From contig JAKURS010000007.1 of NCBI GenBank assembly GCA_022449705.1, positions 1 to 23,508 on the forward strand: a stretch of DNA of 23,508 nt, written 5' to 3'. Shown here piece after piece: positions 1 through 6,455 of the stretch. The translations under genes and the position numbers were made by a program. A model generated the notes under the pieces. That model ran no database searches. It saw only the letters and a list, made by a program, of their open reading frames with translations, and was not told where the DNA came from. The stretch's first letter is position 1. Every line of letters starts with the position of its first letter. The DNA is from Candidatus Poseidoniia archaeon (GTDB lineage: Archaea > Thermoplasmatota > Poseidoniia > MGIII > CG-Epi1).

Positions 1-2
1 TC

Positions 3-755
3 ACCTACTACTACGACATCAACGGTAATGGCACCATCGAGGAAGACGAGCAGGCGTTGCAGAAGGCGATGGAGGGGGTGCCGATTACCTTCAACGCCAA
101 CCTGACGCAGGACAACTATGACTCACACGAAGAGCTTACGTTCCTCTGGGAATTTGGCGACGGTAGCAACGGCAACGGCATGCAAGTCGACCATGTCTAC
201 GAGAACGCATCCGTTGAGGGCTACAGCGTGCTGCTGACGGTCACCGACCGCGCTGGCAACTCGGATGCGGTGCCGCGCATCGTGCCGGTAGGCAAGCACG
301 AGCGCCCCGATCTGTCCATCGCCCGCATCAACTTCTCGAACAACGCACCGACCGAGGGCGAGAGTATAGTCATCAGCGGCGACCTCAAACTACTCAACGA
401 GAACATCACCCAGAACTTCAGTGTCGCCTTCTACTACGACCTGATTGATGCGGAGCACTTGATTGCCAACGTCACCGTTGACGGCTCTACGCTGGTGGCC
501 GGCATCGAGAACACACATATAGTCGAGGCGACCTGGAGCAACCTCCCGTCGGGACAGCACACCGTCTTTGTGGTCGCTGACTCCGGCAACGTGGTTGAGG
601 AGCAGAAGGAAGACAACCAGGCTTTCCAGCCGCTGACCGTCACCGTGAGTGACGAGGGGCGCGACTGGCCATCCATCGCGCTCATCGTGGCAGTGGTGGC
701 GGCGACCTTCGGGGTGCTGGGCTACATCTACCGCGACCGCATCTTCGGCAGCTGA
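3..755 (+). CDS. Surface protein C-terminus: EF-hand loop, PKD and CARDB domains, membrane anchor (5' partial)
   Basis: The reading frame is open to the left edge, so the N-terminus lies outside the window. Near the edge is a 12-residue calcium-binding loop of EF-hand form (DINGNGTIEEDE, about nt 15-50). A PKD domain follows, with the hallmark LWEFGDGS at about nt 144-167. From about nt 300 to 650 comes a beta-rich CARDB-like domain (PDLSIARI at its start, DSGNVVEEQKEDN near its end). One hydrophobic helix at about nt 663-731 is followed by a short tail, YRDRIFGS, with two arginines, so the protein is probably anchored at its C-terminus with the domains outside the cell. PKD and CARDB modules usually mediate adhesion or spacing in archaeal surface proteins. 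The exact role is unknown. It converges with pdxS. Confidence 0.8.
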   Translation, partial: TYYYDINGNGTIEEDEQALQKAMEGVPITFNANLTQDNYDSHEELTFLWEFGDGSNGNGMQVDHVYENASVEGYSVLLTVTDRAGNSDAVPRIVPVGKHERPDLSIARINFSNNAPTEGESIVISGDLKLLNENITQNFSVAFYYDLIDAEHLIANVTVDGSTLVAGIENTHIVEATWSNLPSGQHTVFVVADSGNVVEEQKEDNQAFQPLTVTVSDEGRDWPSIALIVAVVAATFGVLGYIYRDRIFGS

Positions 756-787
756 CCCAAGACCGCAATAATTTCCTAACGCCGCCG

Positions 788-1780
788 CTAGTGGCCGCGC
801 GCTGCCATGCGGGTTTCCAGCACTGACTCCTCGAGGCCGTCCATCGCGCTGCCGAGGTCGCCAGAGACCTTTGCCACGACATTTGGGTCGTCGAAGTGCG
901 CGGTCGCCTCGACGATGGCGCGCGCGCGCTCGGCCGGGTTGTCGGATTTGAAGATGCCCGAACCGACGAAGAGCCCGTCCATCCCGAACTGCATCATCAG
1001 TGCCGCGTCGGCTGGCGTCGCGATGCCGCCCGCGGTGAAGGTGACGACCGGCAGCCGCCCCAGTCTGGCAACATCATCCATGAGTTCCGTGATTTCCGCC
1101 TCGATTTCGCTGCGCGGCATGTCGAACGGGTTAGCGCCGGCGGATGACCCGAGGTTGGCCGCGACCTCACGGTCGAGCACGAAATATTTTTCGACCACAC
1201 GGGTTGCCATCGCGGCGCGGTCGTCTGACTGCTGCACCGCCGCGATTTCAGCGTCCAGCAGCCGCGCGTGGCGCATGGCTGCAACGATGTTGCCGGTTCC
1301 CGCTTCGCCCTTGGTACGAATCATCGCCGAGCCTTCCCAGACCCGCCGCAGCCCTTCGCCGAGCGAGGTGGCGCCGCAGACAAACGGCACGGTGAAGTTG
1401 CGCTTGACAACGTGGTAGTAGGGGTCAGCTGGCGTCAGCACTTCCGACTCGTCAATCATGTCGACGCCGAGGGCTTCGAGCACTCGTGCCTCGGCGGTGT
1501 GGCCGATGCGGCACTTCGCCATCACTGGGATGGAGGTGCAGTCGATAATCTCGCGAATCTTCTGCGGCTCCGACATGCGCGCGACGCCGCCCTCGGCACG
1601 GATGTCGGCCGGCACGCGCTCGAGCGCCATGACGGCAACGGCGCCGGCGTCCTCAGCGATGGCCGCCTGCGCAGCGTCTGTAACGTCCATGATGACGCCG
1701 CCTTTCTGCATGCGGGCGAAGCCGCGCTTCACCAGTTCCTGGCCATGTCGCAGCGAATGCAGGTCGAGTTCGAGTGGCAT
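788..1780 (-). CDS. pdxS: Pyridoxal 5'-phosphate synthase subunit PdxS
   Basis: This is the synthase subunit of the DXP-independent vitamin B6 pathway. It makes PLP from ribose 5-phosphate, glyceraldehyde 3-phosphate and ammonia supplied by the glutaminase PdxT. The 330-residue length matches the longer archaeal form; bacterial versions are nearer 294. The N-terminal MQKGGVIMDV with Asp32 is present, as are the two catalytic lysines in MAKCRIGH (Lys89) and IRTKGEAGTGN (Lys157), plus the phosphate-binding FTAGGIATPADAA and GLFVGSGIF motifs. The insert between roughly residues 176 and 210 is the archaeal-type extension. The ATG start is fixed by GGAG six bases upstream, directly next to the CCA end of tRNA-Ala. 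No pdxT is in the window. TpiA, encoded further along, makes the triose substrate. Confidence 0.96.
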   Translation of the reverse strand: MPLELDLHSLRHGQELVKRGFARMQKGGVIMDVTDAAQAAIAEDAGAVAVMALERVPADIRAEGGVARMSEPQKIREIIDCTSIPVMAKCRIGHTAEARVLEALGVDMIDESEVLTPADPYYHVVKRNFTVPFVCGATSLGEGLRRVWEGSAMIRTKGEAGTGNIVAAMRHARLLDAEIAAVQQSDDRAAMATRVVEKYFVLDREVAANLGSSAGANPFDMPRSEIEAEITELMDDVARLGRLPVVTFTAGGIATPADAALMMQFGMDGLFVGSGIFKSDNPAERARAIVEATAHFDDPNVVAKVSGDLGSAMDGLEESVLETRMAARGH

Positions 1781-1790
1781 GTTATGCTCC

Positions 1791-1867
1791 TGGTGGACCG
1801 GGCGGGATTTGAACCCGCGGCCTCCGCCTTGCGAAGGCGGCGATCTTCCGGGCTGATCTACCGGCCC
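1791..1867 (-). tRNA. tRNA-Ala (anticodon CGC)
   Basis: The minus strand folds into a full cloverleaf. The acceptor GGGCCGG pairs with CCGGTCC and contains the G3-U70 wobble pair that marks alanine tRNAs. The D arm is GATC/GATC, the anticodon stem CCGCC/GGCGG encloses the loop TTCGCAA (anticodon CGC), and the T arm is GCGGG-TTCAAAT-CCCGC. The discriminator base is A, and CCA is encoded in the genome (1791-1793). The body is 74 nt plus CCA. A TATA-like element lies 27-34 bases upstream. The CCA is followed at once by the GGAG of pdxS. Confidence 0.97.
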
Positions 1868-1893
1868 ACTCCCGCGCCGGCAGTTCCCGCCGG

Positions 1894-1901
1894 CAATAAG
1901 G
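1894..1901 (-). promoter_or_regulatory. TATA-like box for tRNA-Ala
   Basis: The minus strand reads CCTTATTG here, 27-34 bases upstream of the tRNA-Ala 5' end. The TATA-like element of tRNA-His in this window sits at almost the same distance, which supports both. A GCCGGC repeat pair lies between box and tRNA. Confidence 0.45.
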
Positions 1902-1913
1902 TTTCACTCGCAG

Positions 1914-2717
1914 CTACGCTGCGAGGTGTTCCTGCGCCGCCTCGGCGAGCGCGCTGAACAGCTCTTCGTCTTCGACCGCTTCGTAGCCGCCGTCCGGTAC
2001 GACATGCAGGATATCTACCTCCAGGACGTCATCGTCGCCATCGACGGGCGACATCACCGCATATTCCTCGCCCTCCAGCTCGAGCGTGCCGTAGTGCCGG
2101 AAGCGGTGCTCCTGCCCTTCGGAGTCGGTCAGCACCTCGATGTCGCCCGTGTCCGGTTCCGGTGGTGGGGCCGCCTCGGTTTTCGCGCCGCCCAGGAACG
2201 GCAGGCTCCAGCCACTCGCTGTATCATCAATGCTGATTTCGCGGTCCATCGCCTGCGACCAGGCATCAATAACCGCCTCGCGGTCGTAGCCGCAACCTGC
2301 TTCCAGCTTGTTCCAGTTGTTGAAGACCCAGGGCGGCTTCTTGAATTTGTCAGCCAGCAGCCGCAGGAACATGCGCAGGTCGTTAGGATTCGCGGAGGCG
2401 AGCTTCAGCTCCAGGTAGCAGTTGCGCGGTACGCCGTAGAACCCCTTGTACTTGCGTGCGGTCAGCCGCGCCTTGAAGCCGGCGAAGCGGAACGCGACTG
2501 CCCAGTTCATCTCATCGAAGCCGCTTTCGCGCAACCGCAGTTTCGCGTCCGCGTCGATATCCTGCACGCAACCCCAGAAGGCAGCGAAGAAGTCGGTCAG
2601 CCAGACCAGTCCGAAGGTCCCCCTGCCAATTGTCTCCAGCTGCCCCTTCCGGAGCGGTCTGGCCTTTACCAGTGGGTGTTTGTCGCGTGGCTGTGCCAGC
2701 AGGGTCACGACGTGCAT
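1914..2717 (-). CDS. Unknown protein with C-terminal DUF1292 domain
   Basis: The 267-residue protein has two parts. Roughly residues 15-175 form a region I do not recognise. It is rich in Trp, Phe, Lys and Arg, with stretches such as GRGTFGLVWLTDFFAAF, FRFAGFKARLTARKYKG and PPWVFNNWNKLEAGCGYD. A short Ala/Pro/Glu linker (about 177-189) leads to a C-terminal domain (about 190-265) that matches the DUF1292 pattern: a D-x-E-G-x-E-x-x-F opening, then EGEEYAVMSPVDGDDD, a VDILHVV strand, and a final VEDEELFSALAEA helix. DUF1292 proteins in Firmicutes are small standalone proteins of unknown role, so the fusion is unusual. The basic N-terminal half might bind nucleic acid, but that is a guess. The ATG lies about 25 bases from a TATA-like box, which suggests a leaderless transcript. 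tRNA-Ala and pdxS follow on the same strand. Confidence 0.75.
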   Translation of the reverse strand: MHVVTLLAQPRDKHPLVKARPLRKGQLETIGRGTFGLVWLTDFFAAFWGCVQDIDADAKLRLRESGFDEMNWAVAFRFAGFKARLTARKYKGFYGVPRNCYLELKLASANPNDLRMFLRLLADKFKKPPWVFNNWNKLEAGCGYDREAVIDAWSQAMDREISIDDTASGWSLPFLGGAKTEAAPPPEPDTGDIEVLTDSEGQEHRFRHYGTLELEGEEYAVMSPVDGDDDVLEVDILHVVPDGGYEAVEDEELFSALAEAAQEHLAA

Positions 2718-2740
2718 CGCGCCGGCAGCGTGGGGCTGGA

Positions 2741-2747
2741 TAAAATG
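2741..2747 (-). promoter_or_regulatory. TATA-like box upstream of the DUF1292 gene
   Basis: The minus strand reads GCATTTTATCC around here, centred about 27 bases from the ATG at 2717. This is the spacing expected for a leaderless archaeal mRNA. The palindrome TTAATTAA at 2771-2778, further into the divergent interval, could serve either direction. Confidence 0.4.
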
Positions 2748-2798
2748 CCTCCGCCAGACGACCGGCAGCCTTAATTAACCCACAGCGGCGGGCAGGTC

Positions 2799-2821
2799 GG
2801 CCCGAGGGCCATTACGGTAAT
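2799..2821. repeat. Two adjacent inverted repeats in the dnaG leader region
   Basis: GGCCCGAGGGCC (2799-2810) is directly followed by ATTACGGTAAT (2811-2821), and both are perfect inverted repeats. They lie between the TTAATTAA element (2771-2778) and dnaG, so they would fall in a long 5' leader or act as operators. The rest of the 186-base divergent interval holds a GC-rich stretch with the palindrome GGCCCGGGCC near 2875-2885 and a GAGG ribosome-binding site at 2895-2898. I see no gene in it. Confidence 0.4.
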
Positions 2822-2903
2822 TCATTTCACCGATTGCACTCAACGGATTCAGCGCAGCTGCATCCGCCGGGGGAGGCCCGGGCCGCACACGCAAGAGGAA
2901 ACA

Positions 2904-4220
2904 ATGAGCAAAGATCCCAACAGTAACAAGTACATGATTAGTGCCAGTATCACCGCCAATGGGGTGGTGGACCGGTCCGACGTCGTCGGCGCCATCTTCG
3001 GGCAGACCGAAGGGCTGCTCGGCGACAATTTGGACCTGCGCGACCTGCAGAAGTCGGGTCGCATGGGCCGCATCGAAGTTGACATCAAGAGCAGCAAGGG
3101 CAAGTCGCAGGGTGTGATAACAATCGCCTCGAGCATGGACCAGGTGGAAACATCGGTTTTCGCCGCTGCGCTCGAGACAGTCGAGCGTGTCGGCCCCTGC
3201 AAGGCAACCCTCAAGGTGACCGCCCTCGAGGACACCCGCGCCGGCAAACATGACCAGATTATCGAGCGCGCCCGCGAGCTGCTGCTCAACATCGTGTCCG
3301 AGTCCCGCAGCACCGGAGGCGACATCACCGACTCTGTCCGGGAGCTGGTCCAGACCGAGGAAATCATACTGTTCGCCGGCAAGCTCCCCGCGGGGCCGAA
3401 CGTCGAGCAGAGCGACGCCATCATCTTGGTCGAGGGCCGCGCTGACGTCCTGACCATGCTGCGGCACGGTATCAAGAACTGCATCTCGGTCGAGGGGACC
3501 GATATCCCCGCCGAGATTTCCGAGCTGAGCAAGGCGCGCACCGTCACCGCTTTCGTCGATGGTGACCGTGGCGGTGAGATGATTCTGCGCGAGCTGTTTC
3601 AAGTCGCCGAGATTGATTTCGTCGCGCGCGCACCCACCAACACCGAGGTAGAGCAACTGACGCACAAGCAGGTGATGAAGTGCCTGCGCGACAAATCGAC
3701 TACCGGGGTGTTCCAGGACAAGCACAGGTGGGCGCGCGCCGACGGCAAGAAGAAGCGCTCACGCCGCGGTGGACGCAAGTCGAAGGCCAAGCAGGTCGAT
3801 GTGGTTGCCGAGGCACCCGAAGAGGCGCCAGCCAGCGAGCCCGCTGACGTGCCCGAACCGCCCGCGGAGGAGGCTGTTCAGCCCGAAGTGATGGAAGCTG
3901 CGCCGGCAGCGGCCAGTTCCCGGCCCGCGGCAGCCGAAGCGCTGCTCGAGCACCTTGACGCGCTCAAGGGGAGCAAGAACGCGCGGCTGCTCGCCGACAA
4001 CAAGGTGAGCGTCGAGCTGCCGATAACCAAGTTGCAGGAGCAGCTGCAGAAGAAGGGCAACAACGGCGTTAACGCGCTGGTGATGGACGGCATCATCACC
4101 CAGCGGCTGGTCGACCTCGTCCCCGAAGCGGGCATCTCAACTATCGTGGCGGAGAAGAAGGGACCGCTCCCGCGCAAGCCCGCTACCGTCAAGCTCTACA
4201 CCCGCAAGGACCTGGGCTGA
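2904..4220 (+). CDS. dnaG: Archaeal DnaG-type primase (TOPRIM)
   Basis: The protein matches archaeal DnaG, a TOPRIM-fold primase also found associated with the archaeal exosome. At 438 residues the length is typical. The N-terminal segment around residues 8-20 (NKYMISASITANG) and the helical region with VGAIFGQTEGLLG are family hallmarks. The TOPRIM core spans about 170-255, with the catalytic glutamate in LVEGRADV (Glu177) and the aspartates in FVDGDRGG (Asp219, Asp221). Residues about 282-297 are a dense Lys/Arg patch. About 300-343 are an acidic Ala/Pro/Glu linker, and a C-terminal domain follows (about 345-438). The ATG is supported by GAGG 5-8 bases upstream. A long antisense frame over this gene (2775-3725) is a composition shadow. 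Confidence 0.96.
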   Translation: MSKDPNSNKYMISASITANGVVDRSDVVGAIFGQTEGLLGDNLDLRDLQKSGRMGRIEVDIKSSKGKSQGVITIASSMDQVETSVFAAALETVERVGPCKATLKVTALEDTRAGKHDQIIERARELLLNIVSESRSTGGDITDSVRELVQTEEIILFAGKLPAGPNVEQSDAIILVEGRADVLTMLRHGIKNCISVEGTDIPAEISELSKARTVTAFVDGDRGGEMILRELFQVAEIDFVARAPTNTEVEQLTHKQVMKCLRDKSTTGVFQDKHRWARADGKKKRSRRGGRKSKAKQVDVVAEAPEEAPASEPADVPEPPAEEAVQPEVMEAAPAAASSRPAAAEALLEHLDALKGSKNARLLADNKVSVELPITKLQEQLQKKGNNGVNALVMDGIITQRLVDLVPEAGISTIVAEKKGPLPRKPATVKLYTRKDLG

Positions 4221-4239
4221 GGCGGCTCGCGGCCGCCTT
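4221..4239 (+). terminator. Possible hairpin after dnaG
   Basis: Directly after the dnaG stop codon, GGCGGC (4221-4226) pairs with GCCGCC (4232-4237) around a TCGCG loop and is followed by TT. The U tract is very short, so this may be only an RNA 3'-end structure rather than a terminator. Confidence 0.35.
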
Positions 4240-4246
4240 GGCAAAT

Positions 4247-4254
4247 GGTTAAAT
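4247..4254 (+). promoter_or_regulatory. TATA-like box for the pyrF-ccmAB operon
   Basis: GGTTAAAT sits 33-40 bases before the ATG at 4287. It overlaps a possible earlier in-frame ATG (4245), which argues for the later start. Confidence 0.45.
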
Positions 4255-4286
4255 CCGGCAGTAGCCGTCGCCAGTCGGCGAGTAGC

Positions 4287-4514
4287 ATGGCGGATGACAT
4301 CACCATAGACGAAGAGGGCCTGCGACGTGCTGCGCGTAGTCAGATAATCGTGGACACTATCGAGCGTAGCCTCGAGAAGATGATGTTTGTCGAATCGAAC
4401 ATGGGCGTCGGCATGGATTCCAAGGACCTAGTCGGGGTCAAACGCGAAGCGATTGCAGCGGTGGCTGAACTCAGGTATGCGCTCTCAATCCTGACAGGCA
4501 AGCTGGAAATCTGA
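4287..4514 (+). CDS. Small conserved-looking protein of unknown function (75 aa)
   Basis: I do not recognise this family. The 75-residue product (MADDITIDEEGLRRAARSQ at its start) has an acidic N-terminus and then looks entirely helical, with amphipathic stretches around VDTIERSLEKM and REAIAAVAELRYALSILTG. It could be a small dimeric or partner-binding protein. An in-frame ATG 14 codons earlier would lie in the TATA-like box, so 4287 is preferred. The stop overlaps the pyrF start in TGATG, so the two are probably translationally coupled. Coding character is supported by this coupling and by the absence of low-complexity shadow composition. Confidence 0.7.
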   Translation: MADDITIDEEGLRRAARSQIIVDTIERSLEKMMFVESNMGVGMDSKDLVGVKREAIAAVAELRYALSILTGKLEI

Positions 4515-5140
4515 TGGCGTCCCGGCTGCTGCTGGCGCTGGATGAGACAGACCCGCAGCGTGTTTTTTCTGTGGCCGAGGCGGCAGCACCGCATCTGGCC
4601 GGAATCAAGGTCAACTGGCCGCTACTGATGCACGGCGGCCTTGGGATGGTCGGGCGGCTGGCAGAACTGGCGCCGGTCATCTGCGACCTGAAGGTAGCTG
4701 ACATCCCCAACACGGCGCGACTCATTGCCGAGGCCGCCTACGGCGCTGGCGCGGCCGGTGTCATCGCGCACGCGTTTCCCGGTGCCGGCCCGCTGCGAGC
4801 GATTCGCGATGTGGCGCCGGAGCGCGACCTGTATGCTGTCATCACCATGTCACACCCTGGCGGTGGTGATTTTTTCGACATCCCGGCGCTCGCAGCAGTT
4901 GCCCAGGAGGGCGGCGCGACCGGTGTGGTTGCGCCCGCGACGCGACCGGAGGACATCGCCGCTGTGCGTGCAGCCGTCGGCGATTTGAAGATTATTTCCC
5001 CCGGCGTCGGCGCGCAGGGAGGCGACCCGCGCGCGGCCATCGCGGCGGGCGCCGACATGATCATTGTGGGGCGTGCCATCTACCAAGCAGACGACCCGGG
5101 TTCGGCGGCGCGCGATTTCGCTAGAGTCTTGGGCGACTGA
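4514..5140 (+). CDS. pyrF: Orotidine 5'-phosphate decarboxylase
   Basis: This enzyme catalyses the last step of UMP synthesis, OMP to UMP plus CO2, in the cytoplasm. At 208 residues it is the short archaeal form. Active-site residues are visible: Asp10 in LLLALDET, Lys32 in GIKVNWPL, the catalytic D-x-K-x-x-D in CDLKVADIPNT (Asp58, Lys60, Asp63), and the phosphate-binding SPGVGAQGGD and IIVGRAIYQADDP segments near the C-terminus. Its start overlaps the stop of the preceding small gene (TGATG), and its own stop overlaps the ccmA start in the same way. No other pyrimidine gene is in the window. Confidence 0.95.
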   Translation: MASRLLLALDETDPQRVFSVAEAAAPHLAGIKVNWPLLMHGGLGMVGRLAELAPVICDLKVADIPNTARLIAEAAYGAGAAGVIAHAFPGAGPLRAIRDVAPERDLYAVITMSHPGGGDFFDIPALAAVAQEGGATGVVAPATRPEDIAAVRAAVGDLKIISPGVGAQGGDPRAAIAAGADMIIVGRAIYQADDPGSAARDFARVLGD

Positions 5141-5757
5141 TGCTCACTGCCAGCGGGATGCAGAAGAGGTTCGGTGCGCGGCGGGTGCTGCGCGGGCTCG
5201 ACCTCACTGTCGAAGATGGCGAAGTGGTGCTGCTGCAGGGCGAGAACGGTGCCGGCAAGTCCACCCTCCTGCGCATCCTGGCGACATTGGATCGCGCTGA
5301 CAGCGGGGAAGCGGAGGTGGATGGCTTTCCGCTGGGGGACGGCGTCGAGGTGCGGTCGCGTATCGGCTTCACCGGTCACCGCCCCGGCTTTTACGGAGAG
5401 TTGAGCGGCCGCGAAAACCTGGCGCTCTGGGCGCAGCTGCACCAGCTGCCGGAGCATGGAACTAACATTGATGCAATACTGGAGCGCGTTGGCCTGAAGT
5501 CATTCTCCAACGACCGCACTGGAATCTACTCGCGCGGAATGCTGCAGCGGCTGGCACTGGCGCGCGCCGCGCTGCACCGGCCGACGACGCTGCTGCTCGA
5601 CGAGCCGTTCGCTGCTCTCGACGGTGATGGACGCGAGCTGCTACGCACGCTCATCGCAGAGTGGCGCGCCGATAATCGCGCGGTGCTGGTCGTGGCGCAC
5701 GGCAGCAGGCTGGCGGCGGACCGCACGCTGGTGCTCGCCGACGGGGTGGTGGCGTGA
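5140..5757 (+). CDS. ccmA: CcmA-like ABC transporter ATPase (heme exporter family)
   Basis: This is the ATPase subunit that pairs with the membrane protein encoded immediately downstream. At 205 residues it has the compact size of CcmA. The Walker A motif GENGAGKST is at 34-42, the signature SRGMLQRLALARA starts at 131, Walker B LLLDEPFAALD is at 151-161, and the switch His187 lies in VVAHGSR. The SRGM-type signature and short length favour CcmA over generic drug or multidrug ATPases. CcmAB acts in cytochrome c maturation in bacteria; the same role here is inferred. CcmC, CcmE and CcmF are not in the window. Start and stop both overlap neighbours. Confidence 0.85.
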   Translation: MLTASGMQKRFGARRVLRGLDLTVEDGEVVLLQGENGAGKSTLLRILATLDRADSGEAEVDGFPLGDGVEVRSRIGFTGHRPGFYGELSGRENLALWAQLHQLPEHGTNIDAILERVGLKSFSNDRTGIYSRGMLQRLALARAALHRPTTLLLDEPFAALDGDGRELLRTLIAEWRADNRAVLVVAHGSRLAADRTLVLADGVVA

Positions 5758-6413
5758 GCCTGCTGGTGGCACTGGTGCGCAAGGAGCTGCGCGTTGAATT
5801 GCGGTCGCTGCAGGGCACCGTTGCGGCGGCGATGCTGGTGCTGGCGCTGCTACTGCTGCTGCGGTTCACGCTCACCAACGACGAAATAGCACAAGCGCGA
5901 CTGGCGCCCGCCATCCTCTGGAGCGTGCTGCTCTTCGCCGGGCTGGGGCTGCTGACACACACGGCTTTGCGCGAGGGTGACCGCGGCACGGGTGAAATGT
6001 TGCGGCTGGCGCCGCTCCCGCGTGCAACACTGTTCCTAGGCGCTTGGGCCGGCAACCTGGTACTCCTATCGGGGCTGACGCTGCTTGCGTTCGGATTTTA
6101 TATACTTCTCTTCGGCAATAGCTTTGGGGCTGACTGGCTGCCCGCGCTGGCTATCCTTCTGCTCTCGGCTGTTGGAGTATCCGCTGCCGGGACGCTGACG
6201 ACGCAGGCGGCGGCGCCGCTACCCGGCGCGTGGATGCTTGGGACGCTGCTTGCCATTCCGCTGCTGCTCTTCACGGTGGTAGAAGCGTCGCTGCGCGCGC
6301 TGCAGGCGCTGCTGCTGGACGACGCAGGCGTCGCAACGGCTGTGGCGCTGCTACTGCTCTACGACCTGGCGTTCCTGGCTGGCGGCGCTTGGCTCAGCGA
6401 GCTGGCCGACTAG
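5754..6413 (+). CDS. ccmB: CcmB-like heme exporter membrane subunit
   Basis: The 219-residue protein has about six hydrophobic helices, with a cytoplasmic-looking N-terminus, LVALVRKELRVELRS, typical of CcmB. The stretch HTALREGDRGTGEMLRLAPLPR matches the conserved loop between the second and third helices in this family. The GTG start overlaps the ccmA stop in GTGA. The product should form the membrane channel of an ABC exporter with CcmA, probably tied to cytochrome c biogenesis. The gene ends at a hairpin between it and the convergent ubiA gene. Confidence 0.82.
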   Translation: MSLLVALVRKELRVELRSLQGTVAAAMLVLALLLLLRFTLTNDEIAQARLAPAILWSVLLFAGLGLLTHTALREGDRGTGEMLRLAPLPRATLFLGAWAGNLVLLSGLTLLAFGFYILLFGNSFGADWLPALAILLLSAVGVSAAGTLTTQAAAPLPGAWMLGTLLAIPLLLFTVVEASLRALQALLLDDAGVATAVALLLLYDLAFLAGGAWLSELAD

Positions 6414-6446
6414 TGCCTCTCGGCCCTCAGCTCTGCCGAGTTGGCA
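6414..6446. terminator. Hairpin between convergent ccmB and ubiA
   Basis: TGCC-T-CTCGGC (6414-6424) pairs with GCCGAG-TT-GGCA (6435-6446) around a 10-base loop, giving a stem of ten pairs with a small internal bulge. It fills the gap between two convergent genes, so it could mark the 3' ends of both transcripts. There is no long T tract. Confidence 0.45.
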
Positions 6447-6455
6447 CAATGTTAT

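Noticed and set aside
1868..1893. GCCGGC repeat pair as a terminator before tRNA-Ala
   Set aside because: It lies between the TATA-like box and the tRNA start, has no T-run, and GCCGGC is self-complementary, so chance is likely in GC-rich DNA.
1268..2774. Plus-strand frames of 229 and 282 codons over pdxS, tRNA-Ala and the DUF1292 gene
   Set aside because: One runs straight through the tRNA gene and both are antisense to better-supported genes.
2775..3725. A 316-codon open frame on the minus strand over dnaG
   Set aside because: It is wholly antisense to dnaG and its translation has no recognisable domain. High GC makes long antisense frames common here.
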